A stretch of 64,000 nucleotides of DNA from Erysipelotrichaceae bacterium 66202529 (GCA_017161075.1 CP046174.1:3224001-3288000), one strand, 5' to 3'. Numbered from the stretch's first letter, positions 46,742-56,657 are shown. The notes: a model not told the origin generated them from the letters alone. Numbers and translations are program-made.

Positions 46742-47629
46742 ATGAATAGAACTATCCGTGTAATCATGAATCCAAAGGCAGGAAAGCAAACGGCAAAAAC
46801 TGCATTATTTACGATCTGCGAACGTTTTTGCGCGATGCAGGACAGTGTCCAGGTTCATGTGACGCAATATGGCGGTCATGCAAAGGAGCTTGCGGCAACT
46901 TGTGAGGGATGCTGTGATATTCTGGTATGTATCGGTGGAGATGGGACCTGGAATGAGGTCATCAGCGGCGTTATGGAAACGGAAAACAAACCAGTGCTGG
47001 CCTATCTGCCAAGCGGTACCGTCAACGATTTTGCGGCAACGCTGAAGCTGCCAAAAAGCGCACATCGAATGATGGACAATATCGAGCAGTATCGTCCGTT
47101 CTCTTGTGATATCGGGAAGTTTAACAATCGCTTTTTCACATATGTTGCCGCCTTTGGAATCTTCACAGAAATATCTTACTCCACACCGCAGAGCACAAAA
47201 AACTCCTTCGGCAAAATAGCTTATTTTCTGGAAGGCGTAAAGCAGCTGACCAATATTCCCCGTTATCATGTCAGAGCAATCGTAGATAAGGAAGAAATAA
47301 TCGAGGACTCCTGTATTTTCGGCTGTATTACAAATTCCAAGTTTGTTGCCGGCTTTACTGCTGTGAACTCCAAGGATGCACAGCTGGATGACGGACAATT
47401 TGAGCTGCTGCTGATCAGGGTTCCCAACAATCCGCTGGATGTTCAAAATATTATCGCGGCTCTGCTGAAGCATGAGGTGAATGAAACCTGGATGTATTTC
47501 CGCAAGGCTGCCGATATCCGCATAGAATCACAGGAAGACATATCATGGACGCTGGATGGTGAGGATGGCGGTACCACCTCATGCGTTCATATAGAAAATA
47601 AAAACAGAGCGGTTACCATACTGGTATAG
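46742..47629 (+). CDS. Diacylglycerol kinase-type lipid kinase (DagK/YegS family)
   Basis: A 295-residue lipid kinase. Nucleotide motif GGDGTWNEV near 70 and PSGTVNDFA near 95 mark the DAGK catalytic domain; the C-terminal beta-sandwich has the acidic/metal segment KDAQLDDGQFELLLI. Probably phosphorylates diacylglycerol so it returns to phospholipid synthesis. An in-frame ATG six bases upstream is the alternative start; GAGG fits the later one. The gene's last codons form half of a terminator. Confidence 0.88.
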   Translation: MNRTIRVIMNPKAGKQTAKTALFTICERFCAMQDSVQVHVTQYGGHAKELAATCEGCCDILVCIGGDGTWNEVISGVMETENKPVLAYLPSGTVNDFAATLKLPKSAHRMMDNIEQYRPFSCDIGKFNNRFFTYVAAFGIFTEISYSTPQSTKNSFGKIAYFLEGVKQLTNIPRYHVRAIVDKEEIIEDSCIFGCITNSKFVAGFTAVNSKDAQLDDGQFELLLIRVPNNPLDVQNIIAALLKHEVNETWMYFRKAADIRIESQEDISWTLDGEDGGTTSCVHIENKNRAVTILV

Positions 47630-47641
47630 CCGCCCTTTTTC
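47609..47641 (+). terminator. Terminator overlapping the end of the lipid kinase gene
   Basis: GCGG ... TACCA-TAC-TGGTA ... CCGC stem with internal bulges (47609-47633) followed by CCTTTTT; the stem lies within the final codons. Confidence 0.7.
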
Positions 47642-47787
47642 TATCCATTGAAATTTACTTTATTGAATCTCGCATTGTTTTTCCCCTTACCAAGCGTTTT
47701 TTCCAGCGCCTTGGTACGAGGCTTCTGCTTTGCTTTGCGCGCCTGCTCCAGCAATTCCGCAGAGGTTTTTTTCTTTTTTTCAGCCAT
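47641..47787 (-). CDS. Small lysine-rich protein, 48 aa, unknown
   Basis: Not recognised. It begins MAEKKKKTSAELLEQARKAK and is highly basic, ending RFNKVNFNG. The start overlaps the stop of the upstream HAD gene by 8 bases and has GGAGGA five bases upstream, so it is very likely translated and coupled. A nucleic-acid or ribosome contact is plausible from the charge but unproven. A longer upstream reading is the shadow of the HAD gene. Confidence 0.7.
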   Translation of the reverse strand: MAEKKKKTSAELLEQARKAKQKPRTKALEKTLGKGKNNARFNKVNFNG

Positions 47788-48442
47788 AGAATCCTCCTTT
47801 ATCAAATACTTTATGCAGCTCCTGCATATTCTCAACAATGATGTCAGCACCTGCTTCCTGCAGCTCTTTCCGACTGCCATATCCATACAGTACACCGATT
47901 GCAAGCATTCCGTTCTTCTTTGCGCCAATGATATCATGCCGGCGATCACCAATCATAACACAGCGCTCTGTAGGCAGCTGATGCTTTTCCACAGCATAGG
48001 CGATGACATCCCCTTTTTCACTGCGGCTGCCATCCATTGTGGCACCGCATATATCCAGCATATAGGAATCCAGCTGGAAATGCTTCATGATTTTGGTTGC
48101 GAACTCCTCCGGCTTACTGGTTGCCACAAGAAGTGTATTTCCTTTTTCCCGTAAATCCGCAAGCAGCTCTATAATACCGGGATAAGCCTCATTTTCCAGC
48201 ATTCCCTGCCTTTTGAAATATATCCGGTAATCCTCTATCGCCTGAAGTGCCTGTGTTTCATTGAAATGATACTGTTCCATAAACATATCCTTTAAAGGAG
48301 GTCCGATAAAGGAACATAAATCATCCAGCCGTTCGACGTGGATACCCGCCTTATCCAATGCAAATGCCACAGACCTGGTAATGCCGGCCTTAGGGTCTGT
48401 TAATGTACCATCTAAATCAAACAGCAAAATATCCTTTCTCAT
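47780..48442 (-). CDS. HAD-family phosphatase, PGP/5'-nucleotidase-like
   Basis: A 220-residue HAD hydrolase, subclass I cap. Motif 1 LLFDLDGTLTD (nucleophile Asp), motif 2 LVATSKPEEF, motif 3 Lys in SEKGDVIAY, motif 4 MIGDRRHDIIGAK. Resembles phosphoglycolate phosphatase and PyrE-linked nucleotidases; substrate not determinable. Its ATG overlaps the stop of the other HAD gene (ATGA). Confidence 0.88.
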   Translation of the reverse strand: MRKDILLFDLDGTLTDPKAGITRSVAFALDKAGIHVERLDDLCSFIGPPLKDMFMEQYHFNETQALQAIEDYRIYFKRQGMLENEAYPGIIELLADLREKGNTLLVATSKPEEFATKIMKHFQLDSYMLDICGATMDGSRSEKGDVIAYAVEKHQLPTERCVMIGDRRHDIIGAKKNGMLAIGVLYGYGSRKELQEAGADIIVENMQELHKVFDKGGFYG

Positions 48443-49134
48443 GATGCGTCCTCCCTCAAAATTGTATACAATTCCCGTAAATCCTGTATTTCATAGGTAA
48501 GAGGAAGCTGCTTGTGATTCTGCTTGCCATGGGGATTAAACCAGCATGTCGCAATACCAGCATTACATCCTCCCTGCATATCACTGGATAAAGAGTCACC
48601 GATAATCAGTGTATGCTTTGGATTGAAATGCTCCAGCTTCTTAAAGCAATGATCAAAATATGCTTTTTCCGGTTTCTGATGACCGATTTCCTCTGATACA
48701 AAAATATGATGGAAATACTGATCCAGTCCGGAATCTCTCAGCCGGGAATATTGCGTAGCCACCACACCGTTTGTCACAATGCACATCTGATAGTGAGCAT
48801 ACAGCGTATGGACAACCTCCAGTGCATGTGCAATTACATCATGCCCCTTTCCCAGCTCCTTTTGATAGATATCCTCGAATGCTATCCCGTCATCCGCGAT
48901 TCCAAACTCACGAAACAGCTTACCAAAGCGGGTGTAGATCACTGTATCGCGGGAAATCCTGCCGTCCTCATACGCAGACCATAATTCCTGATTGATTTGC
49001 AGATACCGCTTTTTCATAGCAGTATTCAGTGGATAGCCATGCAGGTCAAACACCTTTTGGAGAGCACGTTTTTCCGTCGCATCAAAATCCAGCAGGGTTC
49101 CATCCGCATCAAATAACAGCGTTGTATATTTCAT
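48439..49134 (-). CDS. HAD-IA hydrolase, YjjG-like (pyrimidine nucleotidase type)
   Basis: A 231-residue HAD protein. Motif 1 LLFDADGTLLDFDATEKRAL with the extended N-terminal cap matches YjjG, a nucleotidase that removes non-canonical pyrimidine nucleotides. Motif 2 is IVTNGVVATQ, motif 3 the Lys of IGHQKPEKAY, motif 4 IIGDSLSSDMQGG. Follows the MATE gene by 9 bases. Two HAD enzymes next to a transporter suggest housekeeping of unwanted metabolites; inference. Confidence 0.87.
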   Translation of the reverse strand: MKYTTLLFDADGTLLDFDATEKRALQKVFDLHGYPLNTAMKKRYLQINQELWSAYEDGRISRDTVIYTRFGKLFREFGIADDGIAFEDIYQKELGKGHDVIAHALEVVHTLYAHYQMCIVTNGVVATQYSRLRDSGLDQYFHHIFVSEEIGHQKPEKAYFDHCFKKLEHFNPKHTLIIGDSLSSDMQGGCNAGIATCWFNPHGKQNHKQLPLTYEIQDLRELYTILREDAS

Positions 49135-49143
49135 AATCTCTCC

Positions 49144-50472
49144 TTACACAAGTATGCGTTTCTTCATCCAAGTACCCCTGCGATACCGCCACAGAAACCA
49201 GAGAATCCGAAACAGCCAGTCTGTAAACATAGCAAGCCATACGCCCAGCACCCCAAGCCCTAGCATACTACCCAGCAGCCAGCTCAGACAGATGCGGCAA
49301 AGCCACATCGACAAAATGGAAATACACATGGTAAAGCGTACATCTCCTGCCGCCCGCAGTGCATTGGGGAACGTGAAGGATGCCGGCCAAAGCACCATGG
49401 CGAAAATGCCATGATACAGCAACAGCTCCAGTGCGGTATCATAAGTCTGTGCACTTAAATTATATATGTTCAGAATAAAAGGCACAAGACATAGTATGAG
49501 AAGATTCAGTGCAATCATGGAAGCATAGGCAATTTTCATCAGCTTTTTTATATACAGGCGTGCCTGTGCATAATCCTTTGCCCCTACACATTGTCCGACA
49601 ACTGTAATCATTGCCAGACCGATGGCAGCACCAGGAATAATCTCCATCTGTGCAATATTGTTCGCAACTGCATTAGCAGCGATTGCGACCGTGCCAAACC
49701 CTGCAATCAGCCCCTGCACAAGAATTTTTCCTATCTGAAACATCCCGTTTTCAAGGCCGTTTGGTATTCCAATGGTTAAAATGCGGCGAATCATAGCCGG
49801 ATGAAATTCCAGCCTACGGTAATCGTCTATGTAAATCGTATTATCAGGACTTCGCAGCAGATACAGCATAAACAGCGAGCCCAGTATACGGGATACCAGT
49901 GAGGATATGGCAGCACCGGCCACCCCCATGTGGAAGCCGTAAATTAAAACGGCATTTCCTGCAATATTAAACGCATTCATAAACAGAGAGGTAATCATGG
50001 ATATCCTGGAGTTCCCCATGGAACGAAACAATGCAGCCCCCGAGTTATACAGAGCGATGAATGGATAAGACCAGGCGGAAATCCTGAAGTATGTTTGTGC
50101 ATTCCACATCACGGAGGATTCAACATTCGGAAAAACAAGCTGTAAAATAAATGTGCATCCAATCAATGCGATCACCATAATGATCACAGCCAGAAAACCG
50201 GTGGAGAGAATCAGCTGTTTTGCGGCAACACATGCCCTTTTTCGATCCTGACTGCCAAGATACTGGCTGCATACGACTGCTCCACCGGTTGCCAGCGCCG
50301 CAAAAATATTGATCAGCAAAATATTGATGGTGTCCACGATGCTGAGTCCGGAAACCGCTGCCTCTGAAACACTGGAAACCATGATTGTATCACTCATACC
50401 GATGGTCACAGCCAGAATCTGCTCGACGATAAGAGGCAGAATCAGCCGTTTCAGATTCTCATTTGTAAACAT
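49144..50472 (-). CDS. MATE-family efflux transporter
   Basis: A 442-residue multidrug/toxin extrusion protein with about 12 transmembrane helices arranged as two repeats. Typical segments: IVEQILAVTIGMSDTIMVSS at the start, GGAVVCSQYLGSQDRK, ALFRSMGNSRISM and GLAMITVVGQCVGAKDYAQA in the second half. Antiports Na+ or H+ against cationic compounds; substrate unknown. The start at 50472 with GGGAGTG fits the family; the longer upstream frame does not. First gene of a four-gene unit. Confidence 0.9.
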   Translation of the reverse strand: MFTNENLKRLILPLIVEQILAVTIGMSDTIMVSSVSEAAVSGLSIVDTINILLINIFAALATGGAVVCSQYLGSQDRKRACVAAKQLILSTGFLAVIIMVIALIGCTFILQLVFPNVESSVMWNAQTYFRISAWSYPFIALYNSGAALFRSMGNSRISMITSLFMNAFNIAGNAVLIYGFHMGVAGAAISSLVSRILGSLFMLYLLRSPDNTIYIDDYRRLEFHPAMIRRILTIGIPNGLENGMFQIGKILVQGLIAGFGTVAIAANAVANNIAQMEIIPGAAIGLAMITVVGQCVGAKDYAQARLYIKKLMKIAYASMIALNLLILCLVPFILNIYNLSAQTYDTALELLLYHGIFAMVLWPASFTFPNALRAAGDVRFTMCISILSMWLCRICLSWLLGSMLGLGVLGVWLAMFTDWLFRILWFLWRYRRGTWMKKRILV

Positions 50473-50630
50473 TACATCACTCCCTAATCTCCCTTGAATG
50501 TACCTATTATAGCTTATATCAGTGAATCCGCAAGGGAATTTGAGAAACAATGTGCCTGTTTGGAAAAAGTTTAACAAGGTATGCGTTTTCATTTCTGAAA
50601 TATGCTAAAATAGCTGTGGGAGCGATGTAT

Positions 50631-50996
50631 ATGAAAGAATTTCTACTCGTAGGTCTTGGTGGTGCAGCAGGCGCCATGCTGCGCTATGGCATGTCCATGA
50701 TACCGGTGAAAAGTGAGTTTCCGTTTATGACCTTGTTGATCAATTTTCTTGGTGCTGTCATCATCGGTATACTGGCTGCGCTGAGTATAAAGCAGACCCT
50801 GCTGACCAGTGATAGCCTCTTATTACTGAAAACAGGTGTCTGCGGCGGCTTTACTACCTTTTCCACCTTTTCCCTGGAGGCTGTCACGCTGCTGGAGCAG
50901 CATAAAACAGGATTGGGAATCACCTATATTGCAGCATCAATACTGCTTTGCCTGCTTGGTGTACTGCTAGGAAAAAGTGCTGTTCATTGGCTGTAG
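50631..50996 (+). CDS. crcB: Fluoride channel FluC/CrcB
   Basis: A 121-residue four-helix membrane protein. Diagnostic features: GGAAGAMLRYGMS at the start, INFLGAVIIG (Asn in the pore) and GGFTTFSTFSLE, the break in helix 3 with the Phe box. It exports fluoride as a dual-topology dimer. Only one crcB copy is present here. The ATG at 50631 has GGGAG eight bases upstream. No fluoride riboswitch is seen in the short leader. Confidence 0.92.
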   Translation: MKEFLLVGLGGAAGAMLRYGMSMIPVKSEFPFMTLLINFLGAVIIGILAALSIKQTLLTSDSLLLLKTGVCGGFTTFSTFSLEAVTLLEQHKTGLGITYIAASILLCLLGVLLGKSAVHWL

Positions 50997-51158
50997 CCTT
51001 TCGTGAATCAGATTGTCTCTTGCATTATTTGGAACCGCAACCAATCTGGTATCCAAAAAAATCGGCATGGTTACTATATGCATGAATTATCCTTATTTTC
51101 TTCATGCTTATATGAAAATAGAGCCTTGTTAATGACTGTAAACTAGCAGCTAGATGAT
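50997..51158. other. Gene-free stretch
   Basis: Short region between crcB and the terminator below; nothing recognised. Confidence 0.35.
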
Positions 51159-51211
51159 AAAAAAGCTTATATGCCATCTATTTTGTAATGCGGGCATATA
51201 AGCTTTTTTTC
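51159..51211 (+). terminator. Strong bidirectional intrinsic terminator
   Basis: Seventeen-bp stem AAAAAAGCTTATATGCC/GGCATATAAGCTTTTTT (51159-51175, 51193-51209) with a T tract on both strands. Lies between crcB and the EAL gene, which converge on it. Confidence 0.9.
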
Positions 51212-51356
51212 TGCTTTCTCAGGTTGACTTTTTGCATATATCCACATCTGCTGTTTTATCCATTCCTCTTTTCCATTTCCTTTCCTACGAAAAGAATACG
51301 AAACATCTTTTCAGGATACAAAGAATCAAGGGAATAGTTTATTTCAAACACGACAG

Positions 51357-52634
51357 CTATTCCTGCTCTGCAATCAGCTTCTGAAATGTATGCATGGGCA
51401 TCGGTCGATAATAATAAAATCCCTGTATCATGTCACAGCCCTTTTGACGTAAATGCTCTGCCATAGCCGCATCCTCCACACCCTCTGCAATGATTTTAAC
51501 AGGAAAATGATGAAGGATATCAAGCAATCCGTCCACAATAGCATAATTTTCCATTCCGTCATAGCGAAGTTGGAAAAGAGAGCGATCCAGCTTAATGATA
51601 TCCAGTGGTGCACTGACAAGTACACTCATCGAGGAATAACCGCTGCCGAAGTCATCCAAAGCACAGCGGAAGCCGGCCTCATGAATTGTTTCCACAACCT
51701 CAAGCAGCTTGCCGGAGTGATCCATACTGATGCTTTCCAGCAGCTCAAACTCTATGTATTCCTTAGGAATGTCAAATTTTTTAAACAGCTCCATATATTC
51801 TCTCATAAACGGCGCATCCTCAAAGCTCGCTTTTGAAAGATTAAAGCTGATTGGAACCATGTTCATTCCCTTTTGCAGGCTATCCTGTATCATACCGCAA
51901 ACCAGTTCAAATACCATTTGATCGACATAGCGAATATAACTGTTTTCATTAAGAACAGGTAAAAAAGCTGTCAGTGGAATCTCATTTCCTGCTTCATCAA
52001 ACCAACGCAGTAAGGCCTCACCGCCACAAATCTTTTGTGTTTTGGCATCTACCTTGGGCTGAATGTAAATTGCATAGGTCTCTTTACGGCAGGCTTCTAC
52101 TGTTTTTACCTCCAGCAAAGAACGCTGCTGAAACCGCTGTAAGGCTTTCTTAGTGAAAATTTTATAATCCGAGCTTTTCTTTTCCCGCTCATTGGAAGTC
52201 AGTCGTGCAAGATCTGCATAAAAGCAGCACGTTTCAAAATCTGCATCTGGAAAATCACGAAAACGGCAGACACCGATAGAAAAAAACACTTTATTAAAAA
52301 AACGAACATCTTCCAATTCATAACCAGCATAATCCATTCGCATAAGAAAATTTATAAGCTCTTTTTTCCGCCATTCATGAATCAGGAACAAAAAATCATC
52401 CCTGCCTTCATACAAAAGATACTGATCCTCCTTTAGCTCTTTAATGAAAACCTTTAAAACAGCCTGCAGCAGCTCTTCCCCTGTTTCATAATCATGACGT
52501 CCGATGAAGTAACGAAGCTTTTTTATATTGAAATGCAGAAGCGTGTATTCATTACGCGGATGCAGGCTTGCATATACAGAGCACAGGTCATTGCGCTGAA
52601 ATAATACATTTCCGTTTTTATTATCTATCTTCAT
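51357..52634 (-). CDS. EAL-domain c-di-GMP phosphodiesterase with degenerate GGDEF-like part
   Basis: A 425-residue protein. Residues 1-165 look like a degenerate GGDEF fold (EGRDDF replaces GGDEF). The EAL domain covers about 180-420: EALLRW, the Asn of FNLSKASF, FELLES, LDDFGSGYSS, LDRSLF with its Lys, IAEGVED and IQGFYYYRPM. Metal and catalytic residues are kept, so hydrolysis of c-di-GMP to pGpG is expected. No membrane segments. A GGDEF cyclase is encoded about 4 kb away. Confidence 0.9.
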   Translation of the reverse strand: MKIDNKNGNVLFQRNDLCSVYASLHPRNEYTLLHFNIKKLRYFIGRHDYETGEELLQAVLKVFIKELKEDQYLLYEGRDDFLFLIHEWRKKELINFLMRMDYAGYELEDVRFFNKVFFSIGVCRFRDFPDADFETCCFYADLARLTSNEREKKSSDYKIFTKKALQRFQQRSLLEVKTVEACRKETYAIYIQPKVDAKTQKICGGEALLRWFDEAGNEIPLTAFLPVLNENSYIRYVDQMVFELVCGMIQDSLQKGMNMVPISFNLSKASFEDAPFMREYMELFKKFDIPKEYIEFELLESISMDHSGKLLEVVETIHEAGFRCALDDFGSGYSSMSVLVSAPLDIIKLDRSLFQLRYDGMENYAIVDGLLDILHHFPVKIIAEGVEDAAMAEHLRQKGCDMIQGFYYYRPMPMHTFQKLIAEQE

Positions 52635-52954
52635 ACCATAAGATCCTTTTATCCTTTTTCTATATTTACTATTTTATCATACTTTATGCATCTTATGGTA
52701 TCCGGAATGTTAAACATCACTTCATTCACTGCATTATTTCTGCCTTTATACATTGGAATAGACCTGCCTTCCAGTATCAACCTGCACTCGTATACGGATT
52801 TAGATTCTGCGCATGTACAAGAGCTGCTGTCACATATGTTTGTCCTATCCCGCATATGGTTAAAGATATCCAGCAGATGGTATTTTTATTCTTTTGCAGC
52901 TACAATAGAGGCGTACATGCAGCCTGTTGTTTATCGCTTTTTATACGAATATGT
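52635..52954. other. Gene-free stretch
   Basis: Plus-strand frames here lack ribosome-binding sites and recognisable sequence; nothing else is seen. Confidence 0.35.
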
Positions 52955-54019
52955 TTACGTTTTTATATTCACTTCGGCAGGACTAGTCTCCTTATCAGAA
53001 GGAGATCGCTCTGCGGATTTTACATACAGAAAGATACTTCCACCGATAAGTATCTGTATATGATAGGTTGCCACCCTCCATAGTATCATAACACTGCTTG
53101 CATCCGTTCTGCCAAACAGTACAGCAAAAATCAGAATAAAGGCACTTTCCGTCCATCCGGTATCTCCGGGCAGTGGTGTTAAGGCATTCAGCATATGAAT
53201 ACAGGCTGACATCAGCAAAACATTGATCAGATCCGATAATGCCAGCGGTACCTGCAATGCGATTGCAGCTATAAAGGGAATCGCATAAAAAATCGTCATA
53301 CGCAGAAAATTCAGAAGAACAGCCTCTACAATCATACGTCCATCCTGCTTCAGCTTTTTGATTTCCTCATTGAAATACAAAATCTGACCTTGCCATTTTT
53401 CCAGCGTATATGCCTTATTCTTTACGATATGAAAACGATAGCCGATCGTTACGATACCGCGGCTTATTTTTACATAGAGCCTTGGAAATCTGGCCATCGT
53501 CCATAAAATAAGAATGACAGAGGCATTGATCGCAAAGCCAAGCAGAACAAGGAAGAAATAAAACTGAAAATGCTTTAGGGCATACGTAAAACGAAGCAGA
53601 AGCAAAACGGATACGTATACCAGAACAGTGCTTTGATACAGAAAAAAATCTTTCCAGAGAATGCTTGCAATATCACTGTATTGCAAATGCAGCTTGCGAA
53701 ACGCATAGGTCTGCGCTACCTGTCCTCCGCCCAGCGGTGTAACACCATTAAAAAAGGCAGCGATATATGCATTGTGAATACCATCCCGTATGCGGATATC
53801 CGCCTTATATGGCCGTGCAATCCGATATAGTACAATTCCCTGAAGCAGATAATATAAAGTTCCCAAACCGATCAGGACAACGATCCAATACCAGGATATA
53901 TGGGATATATTATATAGAACCTCCTCACAATCGTCCTTTAAAGCAAACCAGCAGGCAAAGGCAGTAAGGGACAAAAGCAGCAGAATCTGAAGGATTCTCT
54001 TTCTCAATGTAGTCTGCAT
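52955..54019 (-). CDS. Lysylphosphatidylglycerol synthase TM / flippase-like protein (UPF0104)
   Basis: A 354-residue protein with seven to eight hydrophobic segments. The family block is AAFFNGVTPLGGGQVAQTYA near 88-108 and NALTPLPGDTGWTESAF near 285. Same superfamily as the membrane half of MprF but without the lysyl-transfer domain; relatives are proposed lipid or polyprenol flippases. The gene has a poor start-region site and stands alone. Confidence 0.85.
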   Translation of the reverse strand: MQTTLRKRILQILLLLSLTAFACWFALKDDCEEVLYNISHISWYWIVVLIGLGTLYYLLQGIVLYRIARPYKADIRIRDGIHNAYIAAFFNGVTPLGGGQVAQTYAFRKLHLQYSDIASILWKDFFLYQSTVLVYVSVLLLLRFTYALKHFQFYFFLVLLGFAINASVILILWTMARFPRLYVKISRGIVTIGYRFHIVKNKAYTLEKWQGQILYFNEEIKKLKQDGRMIVEAVLLNFLRMTIFYAIPFIAAIALQVPLALSDLINVLLMSACIHMLNALTPLPGDTGWTESAFILIFAVLFGRTDASSVMILWRVATYHIQILIGGSIFLYVKSAERSPSDKETSPAEVNIKT

Positions 54020-54280
54020 GAAACACCCCGCTCTCTCAACTGACAGTAAGTATATCAGGTAAATCTTAACTTTCTCTAAATATTTTCATATCATTCCTCA
54101 AACACTGTTCCCACCAATTTTCTATTCAAAGTGATGCTTCCCTGTAAGGACAGCTCTATAGATATCCCAATAAAACTAAATGAAAGCTGTCTGTTTTTAT
54201 CAAAATGAAAAAGAAGATATGATATAATGCACTTACCTGCAAAACCGGAATATAGAAATCAAATGAAGGGAGGTAATGCT

Positions 54281-55522
54281 ATGCTGCTGGATATTTGTAA
54301 GACGCACAGGAAACGCTATGGATGCCTGATTCGCCAGAAAAGGCTGCAATCGGGCTATACGCAAAAGGAGCTGATCGAAGAGCTTCACCATGCAGTTTCC
54401 TTGCGCAGCTATATCGCGATGGAAAATGGAAAAATCTTACAGGATATGGAGCTGTATGATCAGATATTTGCTCAGCTTGATCTTCATTATAATTATACAT
54501 GTGATCCTGATCCCCTGCTGAACCCTGTACTGGAAGAGCTATTCCGTGCCTGGAATGCCTATGAAGATACAGCTTGTATCACCTGTTTGGAAGAGCTGCT
54601 GCGTCTGCTTGCCCCTTACAGGCAATACAGCTGGGAAGCCATCCTGTATGACAGTATTCTTATCCTGCTTGAGGCTGTTAAGGAAGACAGATTGCTTACA
54701 CAATCAGAATACGCCTGGTTTATGCAGTATCGCAGCATATATCCGTTAAAGCTGCAATCTGTGCTCGCCACCATATTGTACCAGTATCAATATCAGCTGC
54801 CTCATGATCAAAAGCAGCTGCGAGAGCTGCTTCATCTCTTCCCCATGCTCGCTCATCCGGACGGTGTCAGAAATTGTATCACCTATGCACTGCATCAGAC
54901 CAATCTGGAGCATAATGATTTGCCTGCCTGGCAGCAGCTGCAGAAGTACAGAAAGCAGGAGGAAAACAGCGGAAACTGGACAGCCTTGTTTGATCTGTAT
55001 CACTGGCTTTGCCTGATTAGTGCCCGGATCCATGTGCCAGCCTTTGAAGGTCTGCATATGACCTGTGAACGACTGCTGCAAAACCATGCAATTCAAGAGG
55101 AACGCAAGCTTACATACTATTTCAATCTGTCCGGCGTTTATCATACGGCAAAGGATTATGCAAAGGAGGAGCACTATCTTCAGCTGTTTCTTGCGGAGCG
55201 TAAAAAACAGCTTCTTCCGTTTCTATTCTGGTATATTCACAATCAGCGGCTGCAAAAGAAATGCATCGATTCTCTGTTATCCCACACCTACGATGTCCAA
55301 GATTGCAGCGAGCGCTTACAGATTTTATGGGGATTTTACGAGCGGCTGCCTCATACCGATGCAAAAGCTGCACAGAGCTATATCATGAAAGAATGTCTGC
55401 CTCTGCTGTCTGAACTCGCTTTAGAGTTTCAGCTTGTCTTTCTGCATGAATTGCAACTGCTAATCACAAGGACGAGGAATTATAAGGACCTTCATATTTA
55501 TATGGAACAACTGCATCTGTAA
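54281..55522 (+). CDS. XRE regulator with TPR-like domain (RRNPP-like)
   Basis: A 413-residue regulator: N-terminal HTH (LIRQKRLQSGYTQKELIEEL near 13-32) and a long helical C-terminal region from about 70 onward that resembles the TPR-like repeats of Rgg/PlcR-type peptide-binding regulators. The ATG at 54281 has GGGAGG seven bases upstream and an extended -10 TGATATAAT at 54220-54228. No candidate signal-peptide gene is obvious next to it. The methyltransferase gene follows 114 bases on. RRNPP membership is inference from architecture. Confidence 0.8.
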   Translation: MLLDICKTHRKRYGCLIRQKRLQSGYTQKELIEELHHAVSLRSYIAMENGKILQDMELYDQIFAQLDLHYNYTCDPDPLLNPVLEELFRAWNAYEDTACITCLEELLRLLAPYRQYSWEAILYDSILILLEAVKEDRLLTQSEYAWFMQYRSIYPLKLQSVLATILYQYQYQLPHDQKQLRELLHLFPMLAHPDGVRNCITYALHQTNLEHNDLPAWQQLQKYRKQEENSGNWTALFDLYHWLCLISARIHVPAFEGLHMTCERLLQNHAIQEERKLTYYFNLSGVYHTAKDYAKEEHYLQLFLAERKKQLLPFLFWYIHNQRLQKKCIDSLLSHTYDVQDCSERLQILWGFYERLPHTDAKAAQSYIMKECLPLLSELALEFQLVFLHELQLLITRTRNYKDLHIYMEQLHL

Positions 55523-55636
55523 TTGCACCTGTCCTTTTTTCCGATATCTAAGCAGCTGTTTTCCAATCAAACTGCAGATTTCCAATTTCCTTCCCTGTTT
55601 TCCGTTATACTGATGGAAAGGAAAGGAGATAGGATA

Positions 55637-56404
55637 ATGAATTTACAAGAATTGTATGAGGACTTTCATGAGGAAACAAGACTGTTTCAGGGCTATGCAA
55701 GTCAGGTGGAATATCTGACTACGATGCAGTATATTCATATGTATGCAAAAAGACCGGCACGTATTCTGGAGCTTGGTGCAGGCTGCGGTGCTTATTCTCT
55801 GGCGCTGGCAAAAGAGGGCTTCTGCGTAACCGCAGTGGAACCGGTGGATAGACATGTGGAGCTACTGAAAGCCGGAAAAACTGCAACTATGGATTTTACA
55901 ATTCTGCAGAGTGATGCAGCACATCTGCCGGATGATTGGACAGACACCTTTGATATGGTGCTTTGCTTAGGCCCCTTGTACCATTTGAAGGAGAAGGAGC
56001 AGCAGCTGCAGGCAATAGCATCTGCATGCCGTGTCTGCCGCAAAGGAGGCATCCTGCTGTTTGCCTATATTCCACACGATATGGTTCTGGCATCCGAAGC
56101 CATGCATGTGGAGGGCTTTCTTACAGGTGATGCATTCGATCATGAAACCCTGCAGCTGCACAATGATCCGTTTGTCTTTCATGATGAGCAACATATTGAG
56201 GAGCTGTTTCAGCCATTTCCGTTAATCAAAAAGAAGCATATCGCCGCAGATGGTCTTGCGGAGCTGATGAGTGAGCGAATCAACCGTTTTACAGCTGCGG
56301 AATTTGCAGTGTGGATGCGTTATCATTTAAAGACCTGTGAAAAACCATCCTTTTTGGGACATAGCAATCACAATCTGTTTATCACTGAAAAAAAGGATCA
56401 GTAG
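55637..56404 (+). CDS. Class I SAM-dependent methyltransferase
   Basis: A 255-residue methyltransferase. SAM motif I is LELGAGCGAYSLALAKEG near 43-60, motif II the VTAVEPVDRHV segment, then a LCLGPLYHL block. The substrate is not recognisable. Start at 55637 with AAAGGAGAT; an upstream frame adds non-conserved residues. It may be coexpressed with the regulator upstream. Confidence 0.88.
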   Translation: MNLQELYEDFHEETRLFQGYASQVEYLTTMQYIHMYAKRPARILELGAGCGAYSLALAKEGFCVTAVEPVDRHVELLKAGKTATMDFTILQSDAAHLPDDWTDTFDMVLCLGPLYHLKEKEQQLQAIASACRVCRKGGILLFAYIPHDMVLASEAMHVEGFLTGDAFDHETLQLHNDPFVFHDEQHIEELFQPFPLIKKKHIAADGLAELMSERINRFTAAEFAVWMRYHLKTCEKPSFLGHSNHNLFITEKKDQ

Positions 56405-56657
56405 CTATAGGTAATTATATTATGCATTGATATTATGAAAGTACAGAGATATTCTTCACATATATCTCTATTCACAGCATTCAGAGAACAGAAATATACA
56501 GTGCTTATGATACAATACCGATATTTTCTGCTCTCTACTTTTTGTTTACTGCTGTATGGAAGCAGGAAATCCTACAGGTATAAAAAACTCATGGTTTTCG
56601 ATCTCTTTTTCATGTATAATGGATACGTTAGTATAGGAAAAGGGGCGGTGACACGAT

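Noticed and set aside
50473-50630. Fluoride riboswitch before crcB
   Set aside because: The -10-like TAAAAT lies about 20 bases before the ATG, leaving no room, and the conserved riboswitch bases are not seen.
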